From Asterias rubens (Eukaryota; Echinodermata; Asteroidea; Forcipulatida; Asteriidae), in assembly GCF_902459465.1 (NCBI RefSeq), contig NC_047063.1, forward strand, positions 24,101,055 through 24,165,054: DNA of 64,000 bases, written 5' to 3'. Under the pieces are notes generated by a model. The model had not been told where the DNA came from. It ran no database searches and saw only the letters and a program-made list of their open reading frames with translations. Below, piece by piece: positions 11,409 through 21,723 of this stretch. Each line of letters begins with the position of its first letter. The first letter of the stretch is position 1. The position numbers were made by a program, and so were the translations under genes.

Positions 11409-14400
11409 TTACTTTGAGGTGACTCCATTGAGGGGCTGCTCAGCGATGGTCGGTTTTTCTTTTGGTTTCGGTCGTCCGTAAATGAAGATGGCCAATATGA
11501 CTAAGCCAGCGCCGACACAGAATTGGATGTTGATTTTGAAGTGGAAAATGTACACGGCCGCAATAGTGGATATGATAATGCTAAATGATGTTGCGAACCC
11601 TTTGAGGATGTTGTCGGCATACTTGACCACTATTGCTACTAAGAGGCCGCCAAACGCTTGGAGACAAATCACTCCCACGACGAACGGCGTGAATCCAAAG
11701 AACATTCCCTTGGCCGCAATGTCCTGTCCATCTTTCAGAGCCATGGTTATCAAGCCGATGACCGACCCGAACATTCCCAGCTGGATGTTGCGGAGCCATA
11801 TTGACGTCTTGGATCCTTTTAAGATTTTTTCAAAGTAGACGCCGGCAAAACCGGAGAAGCTGCATGCTATGATGACGGCGATCAGGCCGTGCATGGGATT
11901 CTGTTCTGTGTGGGTCACTTCGGCAGCTCTCTTGGTCGGATCTGTGGGCTGGATTTGCACAATGGCCACACCCACAAACAGGAGGAGGAGAGCCACCCAC
12001 TGGAAGGAAGCGAGACTCCTGCGCAGCATGACGACAGTAAAGAGGGCCGTTGTGAGGATCTTTAGCTGGTATGTCACCTGAAACCATGGCAATGTAAACC
12101 AAACAAATTATCCATTAAGGCAAAATCAGCAAATTCTACAATCAGGCCTTGAACTAGGCTCTTTAAGGGGCACAGAAATTTCCCTTATAAGGGGCACCGC
12201 TATGAGAACAATGTAAATTTGTATTGGAATTTTGCAAAGGGCACAATAGGCAAAAGCAAATGGCACCACTGCCATTGCTATGGGTGTCGTTGGTTATTTT
12301 CGAGGCATGTTATGCATCACCATGTTGTTCTTACTAATGATGAAACCACAGGAACCTCAAAAGTGCCTCGCACTTTAACCCAGAAGTCTGAAGATACCTG
12401 TGAAGGTTGCTGAAGAAGATGCCCCCAAAAAAGTCAGTTCTAGGTATGTGTGTGAAAAAATAAACTACAGGAAAACCGTGTAATCATGTAGGGATGGGAA
12501 ACCCAACGTACATGCACCCCTATACATGTACAGCTCTGGGCTGATAAGAGATCCAACCGTGCTCCAAAAGTGTAGCTGGGGAAAGAGAAATAAACCAACC
12601 TGATACATTATGAGAAAATTTCATGTTAAGTGTACATGTATGCGTAGAAAAGTTGCCTTTTAAAGTACATAAACAACATTAATTTTGGTTTTTACCCATA
12701 CACTGATGTGTGTTAGCACTGTATACTCAGTACTTCCACCGAGTCCTGTGAAAAAATATCACAAGCATGTTACTCGGTGGGATTCGAACCCACGACCCTT
12801 GCAATTCTAGAGCAGTGCCTTACCAACTAGACTACATAAACAACAGCAATTCAAAAACTAGACAGCCAGGTGCATTCATACCTGAAATGTAGCAGCGCTC
12901 AAGTTGGAGACGGCAACAAACAGTAAGTTGTTCTGTATGGTGTAGATGAATGCTGGCACTGATACCTTCAGCGTATCCCAGGGCTGGAGGACAATGTTTC
13001 CCCATAGGACCCTGCCCACCTCAACCACATTGCCACGGCTCTGGAACAGCAGAATGAACAGGCACGTGATGAGCTTCACGAACTCGGTAACGACCACCGC
13101 GACCGTGGAGAAGTACATGTTACCGGGGAGATTGCGCGTGTAGCGCATGGTGAGGATGAGCACGGCATTCTGAAGGACAAGGCACAGCAGGCTGAAATAC
13201 TTCAGGTTCAGATGCGTTGAAGAACCTGTTATATCACACAGACAGAAAGGCAATTTGTTATTTTGACATCCAACTTTTATTATTTTAATATTAATCAATC
13301 TACTAAACTTTGTTGACTTTGTTCAATTCTGTAACCACTCATATTACGATGGGTTTTCAATGTCTCTGTAGAGATTTGTATCACACTGTGACACCATTTT
13401 GCTTAACAAGCAGCAATTTCGTTCAAAGTTTTGTTGTTTTTACTTGATTCAGTCATGGTTTAGTTGTGGGAACGATTTACAAAATCAATAATTGGATCTA
13501 TAGCAAATGCTACAATTATTGCGTTTTTCTTTAAGTTTTTCAATTCAAGCCGCCCCTGCTTGTGCCGACTAAAAAAAACAGCAGCATTGCGCAAAAGGAA
13601 ACGTCTAGACCCTAAGTAGTAGAAATCAACTAAACTTTGTTTAGTTGTGGGAACGATTTACAAAATCAATAATTGGATCTATAGCAAATGCTACAATTAT
13701 TGCGTTTTTCTTTAAGTTTTTCAATTCAAGCCGCCCCTGCTTGTGCCGACTAAAAAAAACAGCAGCATTGCGCAAAAGGAAACGTCTAGACCCTAAGTAG
13801 TAGAAATCAGCATAATAATACACAGTTCTTTTATCCTTTGAACTATAAGTTCTTAGTGTAGCCTTGAACACCCAGCAGGGTGGATATGTGCGCATTTACA
13901 AGTCTTTACTATTATTATAATTATGTAAGTATGTGTAGCGATTTAACACACCCAAGGGCATCTTCTTTTAAGAAGATAAAGCTCTCATTACTTTTGTTCT
14001 ACATGTACACGGTATGCTGTGATGTTCCAAACATAAGACCTACATGTAAGTGTATTATTTAAATAGTTAACACTACATATGTAACAGTCTGCAAGGTGCT
14101 GGCTAGTCTTGAAATAAAGTCGGTAATTGTGAAGTACGGTGTAGCTACGGGGACGGTACACACATCCTCGATCCCAGTATGTGTGTGAGTCATGAGTGGC
14201 AAGTTGAGCTGCTGATGACAGACCTTGCCACGCGCTACCAACGACCGTTGCATGAACGGCAATCGCACTGTGACTGTTGCATGAACGGCAGTAAGATGTG
14301 TGTTTGGGGCAGCGCTAACGACTTGTCATCAATTCTAGCTGCTGGGGAATTTTAGACTCGAGTGGATAATTCAAATTTTGCAAACATACGCGGACAAGTA

Positions 14401-17400
14401 AGTTTTTAAAGGTGCATAGCCCTGCATCCCTCCATGGTTATAGATACAGAATTAGTCTGCAACCCTAGTAGTTCACTCATCTGTATCCAATATAATTGTC
14501 GACACACATTCATGGGTCTCCAAAAAAGTGCTGTATATTATTTTGTTTTCAAAATGCATCGGGCACAATGGGCATTTGCAACATTTGCGACAATCATCAA
14601 ATAGCATATACGAGGTGTTTTTGTATGTTCACCAACTCTACCAATATTCTTCAAATTGATTTAAGCAGTAAGAGTTAGACTATTAGACTAATCTCACCGT
14701 TACCTTACCTCAAATAAATCAAATTGTTTGAAACCAAGTGTCGTAATTCTTTATGTGAAATTTGTACGTACATTTAAAAATATAAAAAGTAGTGCTGGTT
14801 ACGAAAGTACACATAATTCTTATATTCAATTGAAGAGCACACAACAAAACAACATTCAACACGTAACAATGATTATGGGCAGGGTACTGCAAAACAGATT
14901 GAAGCGTAACATTTGCAAAGCTTTTGATTACAGTCATCATCCAGCCCAAACTGTTCCGCTCTACACCACCTGAATCTTTCTTTTGGGTGAAATAATGTAA
15001 GTATGTACAATGTAGCTATGTAGAGTCATATCTAAAGTTTCAGGATTAAAAAAAAGAAAATGATCTAGTCTCCTATAATGCTAATTATGCAGTGATTTAA
15101 ACCGAGAAACGAGCGCTTAGAGTGCGACAGGACGGAATGATTAATTAAAACTATAATAACTGAATTAATAGTAGACCAGCCAAACTTTACAAAGTGATAT
15201 AGAAAGGAAAAAAACGGCATAGTTTGTTAATGGCTGGCATCCATGCTAGATGTATGGATCATGGGTTCAGGAAGACGATTAGGGTGGATGCCCAGCTTGA
15301 TTTTGATTTTTGACCTTTTGACCCCAAAATGACCTTAACATTCAAAATCAAGCTGGGCATCCACCCTAATCGTCTTCCCGAGCCCATGATCCATACATCT
15401 AGCATGGATGCCAGCCATTAACAAACTATGCCGTCCAAAGTGTAATCTCACACTTTGGCTGGCCTACTATAACAAATTTATCAGTTTTGTTATTTTTGTA
15501 TAAAGACTTGCTGGTCATGGAGCACATGTATCTAAACCAAATTCTTAAATAAAAAAAATTAATTTATGCGAATATGCAAATCTAAAGGTATCAATTCCGT
15601 CCTGTCGCATTTTTTAATCTATTAATTAATATTCAAATATGCTTAATTTTGTATTTATTTGTATGAATTCTTCCAAACTATCAATGATAAGCATATATGC
15701 TTTCAATTAATTCCTCCAATTAACTTAATGAGGCAATCCGTAGTGTTCATAACAGGACAAAAACAAGTGCGACAGGACGGAAATAGGTGCGACAAGACGG
15801 AAAACAAGTGCGACAGGACATAATTATCTAGTCAGTTTCCCATTGTATGTTTTGTTTTTATATGGTTATGTATACACTGGCTTAAAATGGATTTAAAACA
15901 TTTAGTTAGACCCACTTTTATAATGGTTATAATTGATTAAAACCATATGGACGAAATTCCGTCTGGTTTTATTTCCGTCCTGTCGCATTAATATCATAAT
16001 TAATCCTCAAGTAATTGAAAGAAAGAAATATGCACAAATTATTATATTTCTGTAGGTTAGAGTATATGAGGGATTGAGGGTATACTTGATTATAAAATAA
16101 AACAATGTATAGGTTCATTAATTTTGATAAAAATGAAAAGATGTTTGAATGTTTAAAATATGTGTTTTTATCGATCCGTCCAGTCGCGCGGATGAATTTG
16201 TGTTACTATTGTAACACACTGAAGACAATTTTATTTTTTTCTGGGTGCTTGCTTGGGTCAGTTGGTTACTTGTTTACATAAATACAGTAATTTGTTTTTT
16301 AATGTAACACATTATTAAATGCACTGAAAAGGCTACATCAAATTCCGTCCTGTCAGAAAAACAATACTTTTGGCTTTGACCCATCTAAAGTCTCGAAATC
16401 AAATTCGTGGAAAAATACTTAATTTCTCGAAAAGTACATTACTTCAGAGGGAGCCTTTTCTCACAATGTTTTACATACTATCAACCTCTCCCCATTACTC
16501 GTTGTCGTTACCAAGTGAGGTTTTATGCTATAATTATTTTGAGTAATTACCAATGAAATGAAAAAAGTGGGTTAAATACACTAACAGTGTCCGTGATTCT
16601 TAATTTAACAAGGGGATACGCATTGTGCTAAGGCAAGTCACTGAATATTATTCATTTTTCTCATTTAAAGGCACTGGACACCCTTGGTAATTGTCAAAGA
16701 CCACTATTCTCACTTGTTGTGAATGAAATAAAAAATCTGTGAAAATTTGGCCATCGAGGTTGCATGACAAATATTAAAGCAAAAAGCACCTATTCTTGTT
16801 GCACATTGAACAAAGTGTGTGGTTCCAGATGCCTATAAAGGCTTCAGGCTTGAAGGAGAAATTACCTCTTTCTCAAAAACTATGTTACTTCAGAGGGAGC
16901 CGTTTCTCACAATGTTTTATTCCTACTATCAACATCTCTCCATTGCTCTTTACTAATAAATAATAATAATAATAAATAATATTTATAGGGCGCCTTTTAC
17001 TAAGGAAGTTTTTATGACTTCGCAACTTCGACGATCAATCGAGCTCAAATTTTCACAGGTTTGTTTTTATTTATGCATAATGTTGAGACAACAAGTGAGA
17101 AGACTGGTCTTTTAATAAATAAATACAAAATATCAGATCCAGATGGGTTTCTGTTCCATGCAAAGGAAAGACTCTGCGAAGTGTCGAAAACGTGAGACAA
17201 TCAATAATTTATGTTTGCTTTGTGTATGTATGTACCGGTAGTATTTGTATTATTCCAACAACAAAACACATTGCACAATAGACCTACACAATGCTGTCTG
17301 TTTGACCAGCTGTGGTTACAAGTTTCATATAAATAAATTCTGTTATTAATTATTGTATGCATCAAGGAATTATGATTTAAAAGGCACTGGACACTATTGA

Positions 17401-18987
17401 TAAGTACTAAAAAATAATTCAATTGTTAGCATAAACTTACTTGGTAAGTTTCTATATAAATCACTCATGAATGCATTTATATGAAATGTAGAAACATTTT
17501 TAATTTTGGCCTGTATAATTTTGTACACTTAAGTTGTCATTAATCTTTGAAGTTTTGATCAGAGATTAAAGAGTCATATAAGACTTTTATAATATCATGT
17601 CATTGTGCAGTTCATAATGATAAAGTATTTATTTTACATCACTGATGCATGTAATTAAAAATAAAAGAAAAATAAACATACAATAATAAGCTAACTCATT
17701 CACTTCTGACTTAATTTCAAGCGCAAAAATAGAACTTATTATAGATGTCAAAATTTGTATTTAATTAAACACGAGTACAGCGGTATGCCCACAGCTGTGG
17801 GATGGAAAAAGGAAAACAGCGCCCTGGTATTGTGCCAGTAAACTGGGAAGAATTTGTTAAGCGTCGTTCGCGTAAATTAGCAGTCAGGTTTGTCTGTATA
17901 ATTTTCTTCTTCTTAATTCCTCCTTACAGTCCCATGGCATGGTGCGTGCCAAATAAATGCTGATTTTAATTTTTTTTTTACCTAAAATTATACAAAGTAA
18001 TTGTCATTGAAAACAATAACAACATACATTGACCATTTTGACACTGAGTGATAGTTTTTAAAGGATTATATAGGTACTTTTCGTAAACACAATGTTTACA
18101 GATTTACATTAAATTTACTCTGTTTGAAGATTTGATAGTAGAAAGCGTACCTTAAAATACTAGTTGCTGAGATGCTGTAGTTTTCAAGAAATGACCACTA
18201 TAACAATTAGTTGCGATAACGTAACCCTCCTGTCGATGGCGTAGCCTCCCGCGGGAGGGTTACGTTATCGCAACTATGTAACAATGTAATGAAAATGCGT
18301 TTTTAGTTTACATGCTAAACAAATAATTTTCGTCTCATGATCTAGATCTCTGACCTCAGCAAATTATTTTTTCAGGGAAGCTTTCTACCATCAATATCTT
18401 CAAACAAACTGTGTATAGTCATAGAGTATAGTTAAGCTAATGTTAATTTGTGGACATGTGGGGTTTTTTTTCCTACAAAAAGAACATAATATTAATATAT
18501 TAATATTATAATTTTATAATAGAATTAGAAATATATTTATAGAACCTTTAATTTAAAAAAACTTCTTATAAAAAAAGGAGCCATCGATTAAATTTATAAG
18601 AAATTGGAACCTGAGATATTATTATAAAGAATAAGTGGTTATAACATGGAGCAATAAACTAGATTGCTTCATGGTTCTAAAAGGAACAAGAAATTAAAAG
18701 AGCATCCGAGTGAGTGACATGATCTACACGTTATATAAATCTAAGAAATAAGAGTAAGGCAAACCAAGTGACGTGGCTCACTTACACCATTAAATAAAAT
18801 GTAAACAAAACTGACAACGTGTGTTTATCCTGCAAAGTTGGTGGATAACCAAGGATAATTCTTCTAAAATTATTTTACAGACTAATATATTCATACCATT
18901 CATACTGTCAGGCTGTTGGTTGCTTCCAACTTCGTGCTCTTTTACGTTCACGGCAAATCCCCTCACTTTCTCCTTTGCTCCTGCCAT
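11409..18987 (-). CDS. SLC35A2: UDP-galactose/UDP-GlcNAc Golgi transporter, SLC35A2-like
   Basis: Nucleotide-sugar transporter of the SLC35A family, a multi-pass Golgi protein exchanging UDP-sugar for UMP. Exons on the - strand: 18987-18897 (start MAGAKEKVRGFAVNV), 13225-12882 (SSTHLNLKYFSLL to SAATFQ), 12077-11409 (VTYQLKILTTALFTV to stop). Phases 1 and 0 agree, giving 367 residues against about 396 in human SLC35A2. Family signatures seen: LKYFSLLCLVLQNA, YTIQNNLLFVAVSNL, VTYQLKILTTALF, GFAGVYFEKILKGS and KYADNILKGFATS. SRGNV, VGVAIVQ and FFFGFTPFVVGV favour A2 over A3. Exon 1 is the least certain: short, unconserved and chosen for its ATG and a GTATGA donor in phase. The orphan exon at 27517-27670 has the same phase and could be an alternative start. 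Intron 1 is about 5.7 kb and full of repeats. Confidence 0.88.
12145..12420. repeat. Diverged dispersed repeat related to 52185-52345
   Basis: AGGGCACAATAGGCAAAAGC, ATGGCACCACTGCCATTGCT and TGTCGTTGGTTATTTTCG blocks recur in order at 52185-52345. Lies in SLC35A2 intron 2. Confidence 0.55.
12672..12836 (-). mobile_element. tRNA-derived SINE, family S1, head truncated
   Basis: Same body and B box (GGGTCGTGGGTTCGAATCCC) as the copy at 2540-2760, but it stops at the A box (TAGTCTAGTTGG). In SLC35A2 intron 2. Confidence 0.75.
13459..13809. repeat. Perfect 170-bp tandem duplication
   Basis: 13459-13628 and 13640-13809 appear identical at an offset of 181 bp (from TTTAGTTGTGGGAACG to AAGTAGTAGAAATCA). 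Very recent duplication, or assembly artefact, within SLC35A2 intron 1. Confidence 0.9.
15123..16354. repeat. Eight scattered copies of TGCGACAGGACGGAA in both orientations
   Basis: Forward sites near 15123, 15768, 15788 and 15809; complementary sites (TTCCGTCCTGTCGCA and close variants) near 15596, 15973, 16174 and 16342. Spacing is irregular and the sequence between is unique and AT-rich. Multiple short sites of this kind are typical of subterminal transposase-binding repeats, but no transposase or clear ends are visible. Confidence 0.8.
15171..15468. mobile_element. Long inverted repeat (~95-bp arms)
   Basis: Arms 15214-15310 and 15345-15434 are close reverse complements (ACGGCATAGTTTGTTAATGG ... 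CCATTAACAAACTATGCCGT) around a 35-bp middle. Outer ends GTAGACCAGCCAAACTTT and AAGTGTGAGATTACACTTTGG / GGCTGGCCTAC extend the symmetry. Foldback MITE in SLC35A2 intron 1. Confidence 0.85.
16385..17130. mobile_element. Family A MITE copies (two, diverged)
   Basis: 16385-16575 has GTCTCGAAATCAAATTCGTGG and AGAGGGAGCC; 16667-17115 starts AAAGGCACTGGACACCCTTGG and holds AGAGGGAGCCGTTTCTCACA. An (AAT)n run near 16961-16985 sits in the second. A third scrap lies at 17378-17445. Confidence 0.7.
17235..17340 (-). repeat. Unexpanded, single-unit copy of the element holding the 34-unit minisatellite
   Basis: The - strand reads TTGTAACCACAGC, TGGTCAAACAGACAGCATTG, TGTAGGTCTATTGTGCAATG, TGTTTTGTTGTTGGAAT. 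These are the flanks of the 4601-5280 array with only one 20-bp unit between them. Confidence 0.88.
18209..18276. mobile_element. Family C hairpin MITE
   Basis: AGTTGCGATAACGTAACCCTCC and its complement GGAGGGTTACGTTATCGCAACT flank a 24-bp middle. Other copies at 43809-43853 and 57835-57903. Confidence 0.85.
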
Positions 18988-21723
18988 GTCCGTTTGGTTA
19001 GAACATGGAGCAATGACCTTGTGGAATTGAACTCTTGACCCCACATCCTCGTTCAATAGTATTCCAAAATGCCTCCGTAACAAAAATAGTAAAATTTTCA
19101 GGACAAAATTATATACGTACTTTTATTTGTAACATTTTATTTTCACGTTAAAATAAATGACAAATTTATATCAATTACGTTTTTATTTTCAATTAGAAGG
19201 AACCGTCCACCCACTTGGGAAAAAGGCAACTGTTCATAAACTTGACTAAGTCCTTTTGTTGTAATCAGAGTCGTGCGGTAAATTAATTTTATTTTTTGTA
19301 GGACGGAGTGTGGTGACCCGTATGTCCAATGCTAACTCGGGCCGCAGTTACATGTCTCTAGGGCTCAGCAGCCTCTATGGCCCTTTATAATACAGTGGTA
19401 ACTTCCATACGAGAACCGAGGAGGGTTTTCTCAATTCCATTGGAGAGAACAGAGGGCGGCGTCGGTCTTTTAGACACCAAGAAAGAGGATACAGTGTAAA
19501 AAAAAAAAAAAAAAATGTTGCCAAAAATACGGTGACAGGGGGTGGGTTGGGGGGGGGGGGTGACTTCGTTTCCTGCGACATATACTCATCTTTCGAAATG
19601 CAACAAACTCAGTGAATAAAGTTTCACTTGGATGAGAAGCCCTGTATGAATGGCCCCTGTTTGCTGCTGAGGAGAGGTGTGTGTAGTTTTTCAAGATTGA
19701 TGCTCGGACGTGAAATGTTTTTTCTTTGGAGGGAGAATAACGGCAACGGGTCCTATCCCTACGGCACTCACCGTCCCCCATAATCATGGAGCAAAAGATA
19801 AAAGTTCACTATATAGTCAAATAATATTTTAACAAAAGGAGTACTAGTAACTACAGAATACAGGGCCACACTCAGCGACATCCCTACCCTAACCCTAACC
19901 ATAACCCTGGTGGGGTGGCCTGTATTCTATCTGTGAGACTTGTTAGTGTCGGATATTAGAGTTTTCGTGAATAGTGCGCCATAGTGGTGCCGCTCTTATA
20001 CCCGGAAGAGCATACACCCGTACATACACCAGCTCCATGGTTCCACTAATAACACGGGTACCGTAATCACGTTATGAGGACTTCAAAGGAAAAAAACACC
20101 GCCAAAAGAGGACGAACAAACACATTTTTTTATCTGATGATTTTGGTTTTACTTTCTACCATGGAGGCTACCTCCATGGAGGATTCGTTCATGCTTCTAT
20201 ACATAGGCCATACCCCCCATCGCATCTACTCACTCATTTCGATGAAAGATTTATAGTGTCCTTTACAGTCATAGCTGGGCTACTTCTTCACACCCCACAC
20301 ACTGAACTTGAAGGCAGTGGACACTATTGGTAATTGTCAAAGACTAGCCTTTACAGTTGGTGTATGAAAAAATGGAGATATGAAAAAATGACAGAGTGTA
20401 CTGTTTATGGTTATACGCCACTGAGCGGTATGTCCTTTGATGGGGACAGTGGTGCTTTATCCTCCATGTTATTGTTCACTGTGTGACAGTTTCCTTGCTC
20501 TATGGTTGAGTGCACATCTCTCTGTCAACCGGTGTGGCGGTTTCAACTTTCCGCCGTGTTCAGTTTTCCGAATGACCAAATACGGTAATTACATTACGTC
20601 ATGCGATGCCTGCGCACAGCAAGCGAAAGTAGTCTATTTTTAGTGCCGTATTGAGTCATCCGTGTTACTCTCCGGTAGCTGTCATGGCGGCGTCCACGAG
20701 TACAACGAGCGGCGAACGCGTGGATCGTATGAGAGAATTTGGTGTGAACAAGCAAATTATCCTGTATTTATACCGAACGAGCGTCAGAGAATCAGAAGAA
20801 TGTTTTATTATTCTGGTTTAGTTTATTAAATTGATTTATTACCGTTTTTTATTTTATTTTATTTGTTTAGTTATTTTTTTTATTTCACTGAGTACAGTAC
20901 TTGCCAGGGTACTCGCGGCGGTATTTTTGTCTGGCTACGTCACCTGGAAAACTGAACACGCCGGAAAGCTAAAACCGTTCAAACAACGTGTTGAAATGTC
21001 CGGCTACGTCACCCGGAAAACTGAACACGGCGGAAGACTGAAACCGCCACACCGGCTTAATGTTGCGACCCGCGGTCTCCTATCCCCTCAGCTGGGGGAC
21101 GGGACAAATTTGTTGCCCGATAGTGGTATAGTGATATACCATAGTACATAAGAGCACTTGGTTCCTTGCTCATGGAGGAAGAATTTAAAATTAGATTTCT
21201 TCTCAGTTTTCTTCCTCCATGCTCTCTATGGATATACAATAGATAACGTTAACCGCAGTCACCCTCTCACAAGTTTCTCTCTACCTATACACGGTATGCT
21301 GATATTGATAATGTGCTGCGGGGCTATAGCTCATGATGAGATATGTGTCAGACCATGGTCAGGCCTACACAATGATTGTTTGCATGTTAGACCTCTAACT
21401 TCAGTCCTTTTGTTATGTCTACCTGGACTAAAATGCCTCTATTCCAACGAATTATGCAGTCAAAACTGCTCTGGGAACTCAAACAAAACCATCCTAACCA
21501 TCCTACACAACGCAAAAATAATTTTCAGCCAGGGACTTTCGCGAAGAAAGAACATCCGACGGACTGTATGAAGTTTAATTGTGTACACACACGTGTGTTG
21601 GGTATTACTTTTAGTGTTACATCACATTATTACACCACAGAACCGCCGGCGAACGGAGAAAGATGGTGGCGGTTGTACACTAACTAAGGGAACTAAGTAC
21701 GGTACGATTGAAGTTTTAAAAAA
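18988..21723. other. Intergenic region between divergent SLC35A2 and CHCHD4
   Basis: No coding exon seen. It should hold the promoters of both genes. Contents: a poly-A/poly-G tract at 19499-19560, a short inverted repeat enclosing CCCTAACCCTAACC at about 19852-19932, a 55-bp family A scrap at 20311, a DNA transposon at 20518-21060, and spaced CATGGAGGAAGAA / TTCTTCCTCCATG arms at 21172-21222. Confidence 0.6.
20518..21060. mobile_element. Non-autonomous DNA transposon, ~540 bp
   Basis: Left end CCGGTGTGGCGGTTTCAACT and right end ACTGAAACCGCCACACCGG form inverted repeats of about 41 bp that include CCGTGTTCAGTTTTCCG / CGGAAAACTGAACACGG. A second internal copy of the right-end block lies at 20927-20985. 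No transposase frame. Confidence 0.75.

Noticed and set aside
19880-19912. CCCTAACCCTAACC, telomere-like
   Set aside because: Only about two and a half units, enclosed in a short inverted repeat; too short for an interstitial telomere.
20831-21151. 106-residue frame with repeated SGYVTxKTEH
   Set aside because: Falls in the direct repeat of a DNA transposon's right end; repeat-derived.
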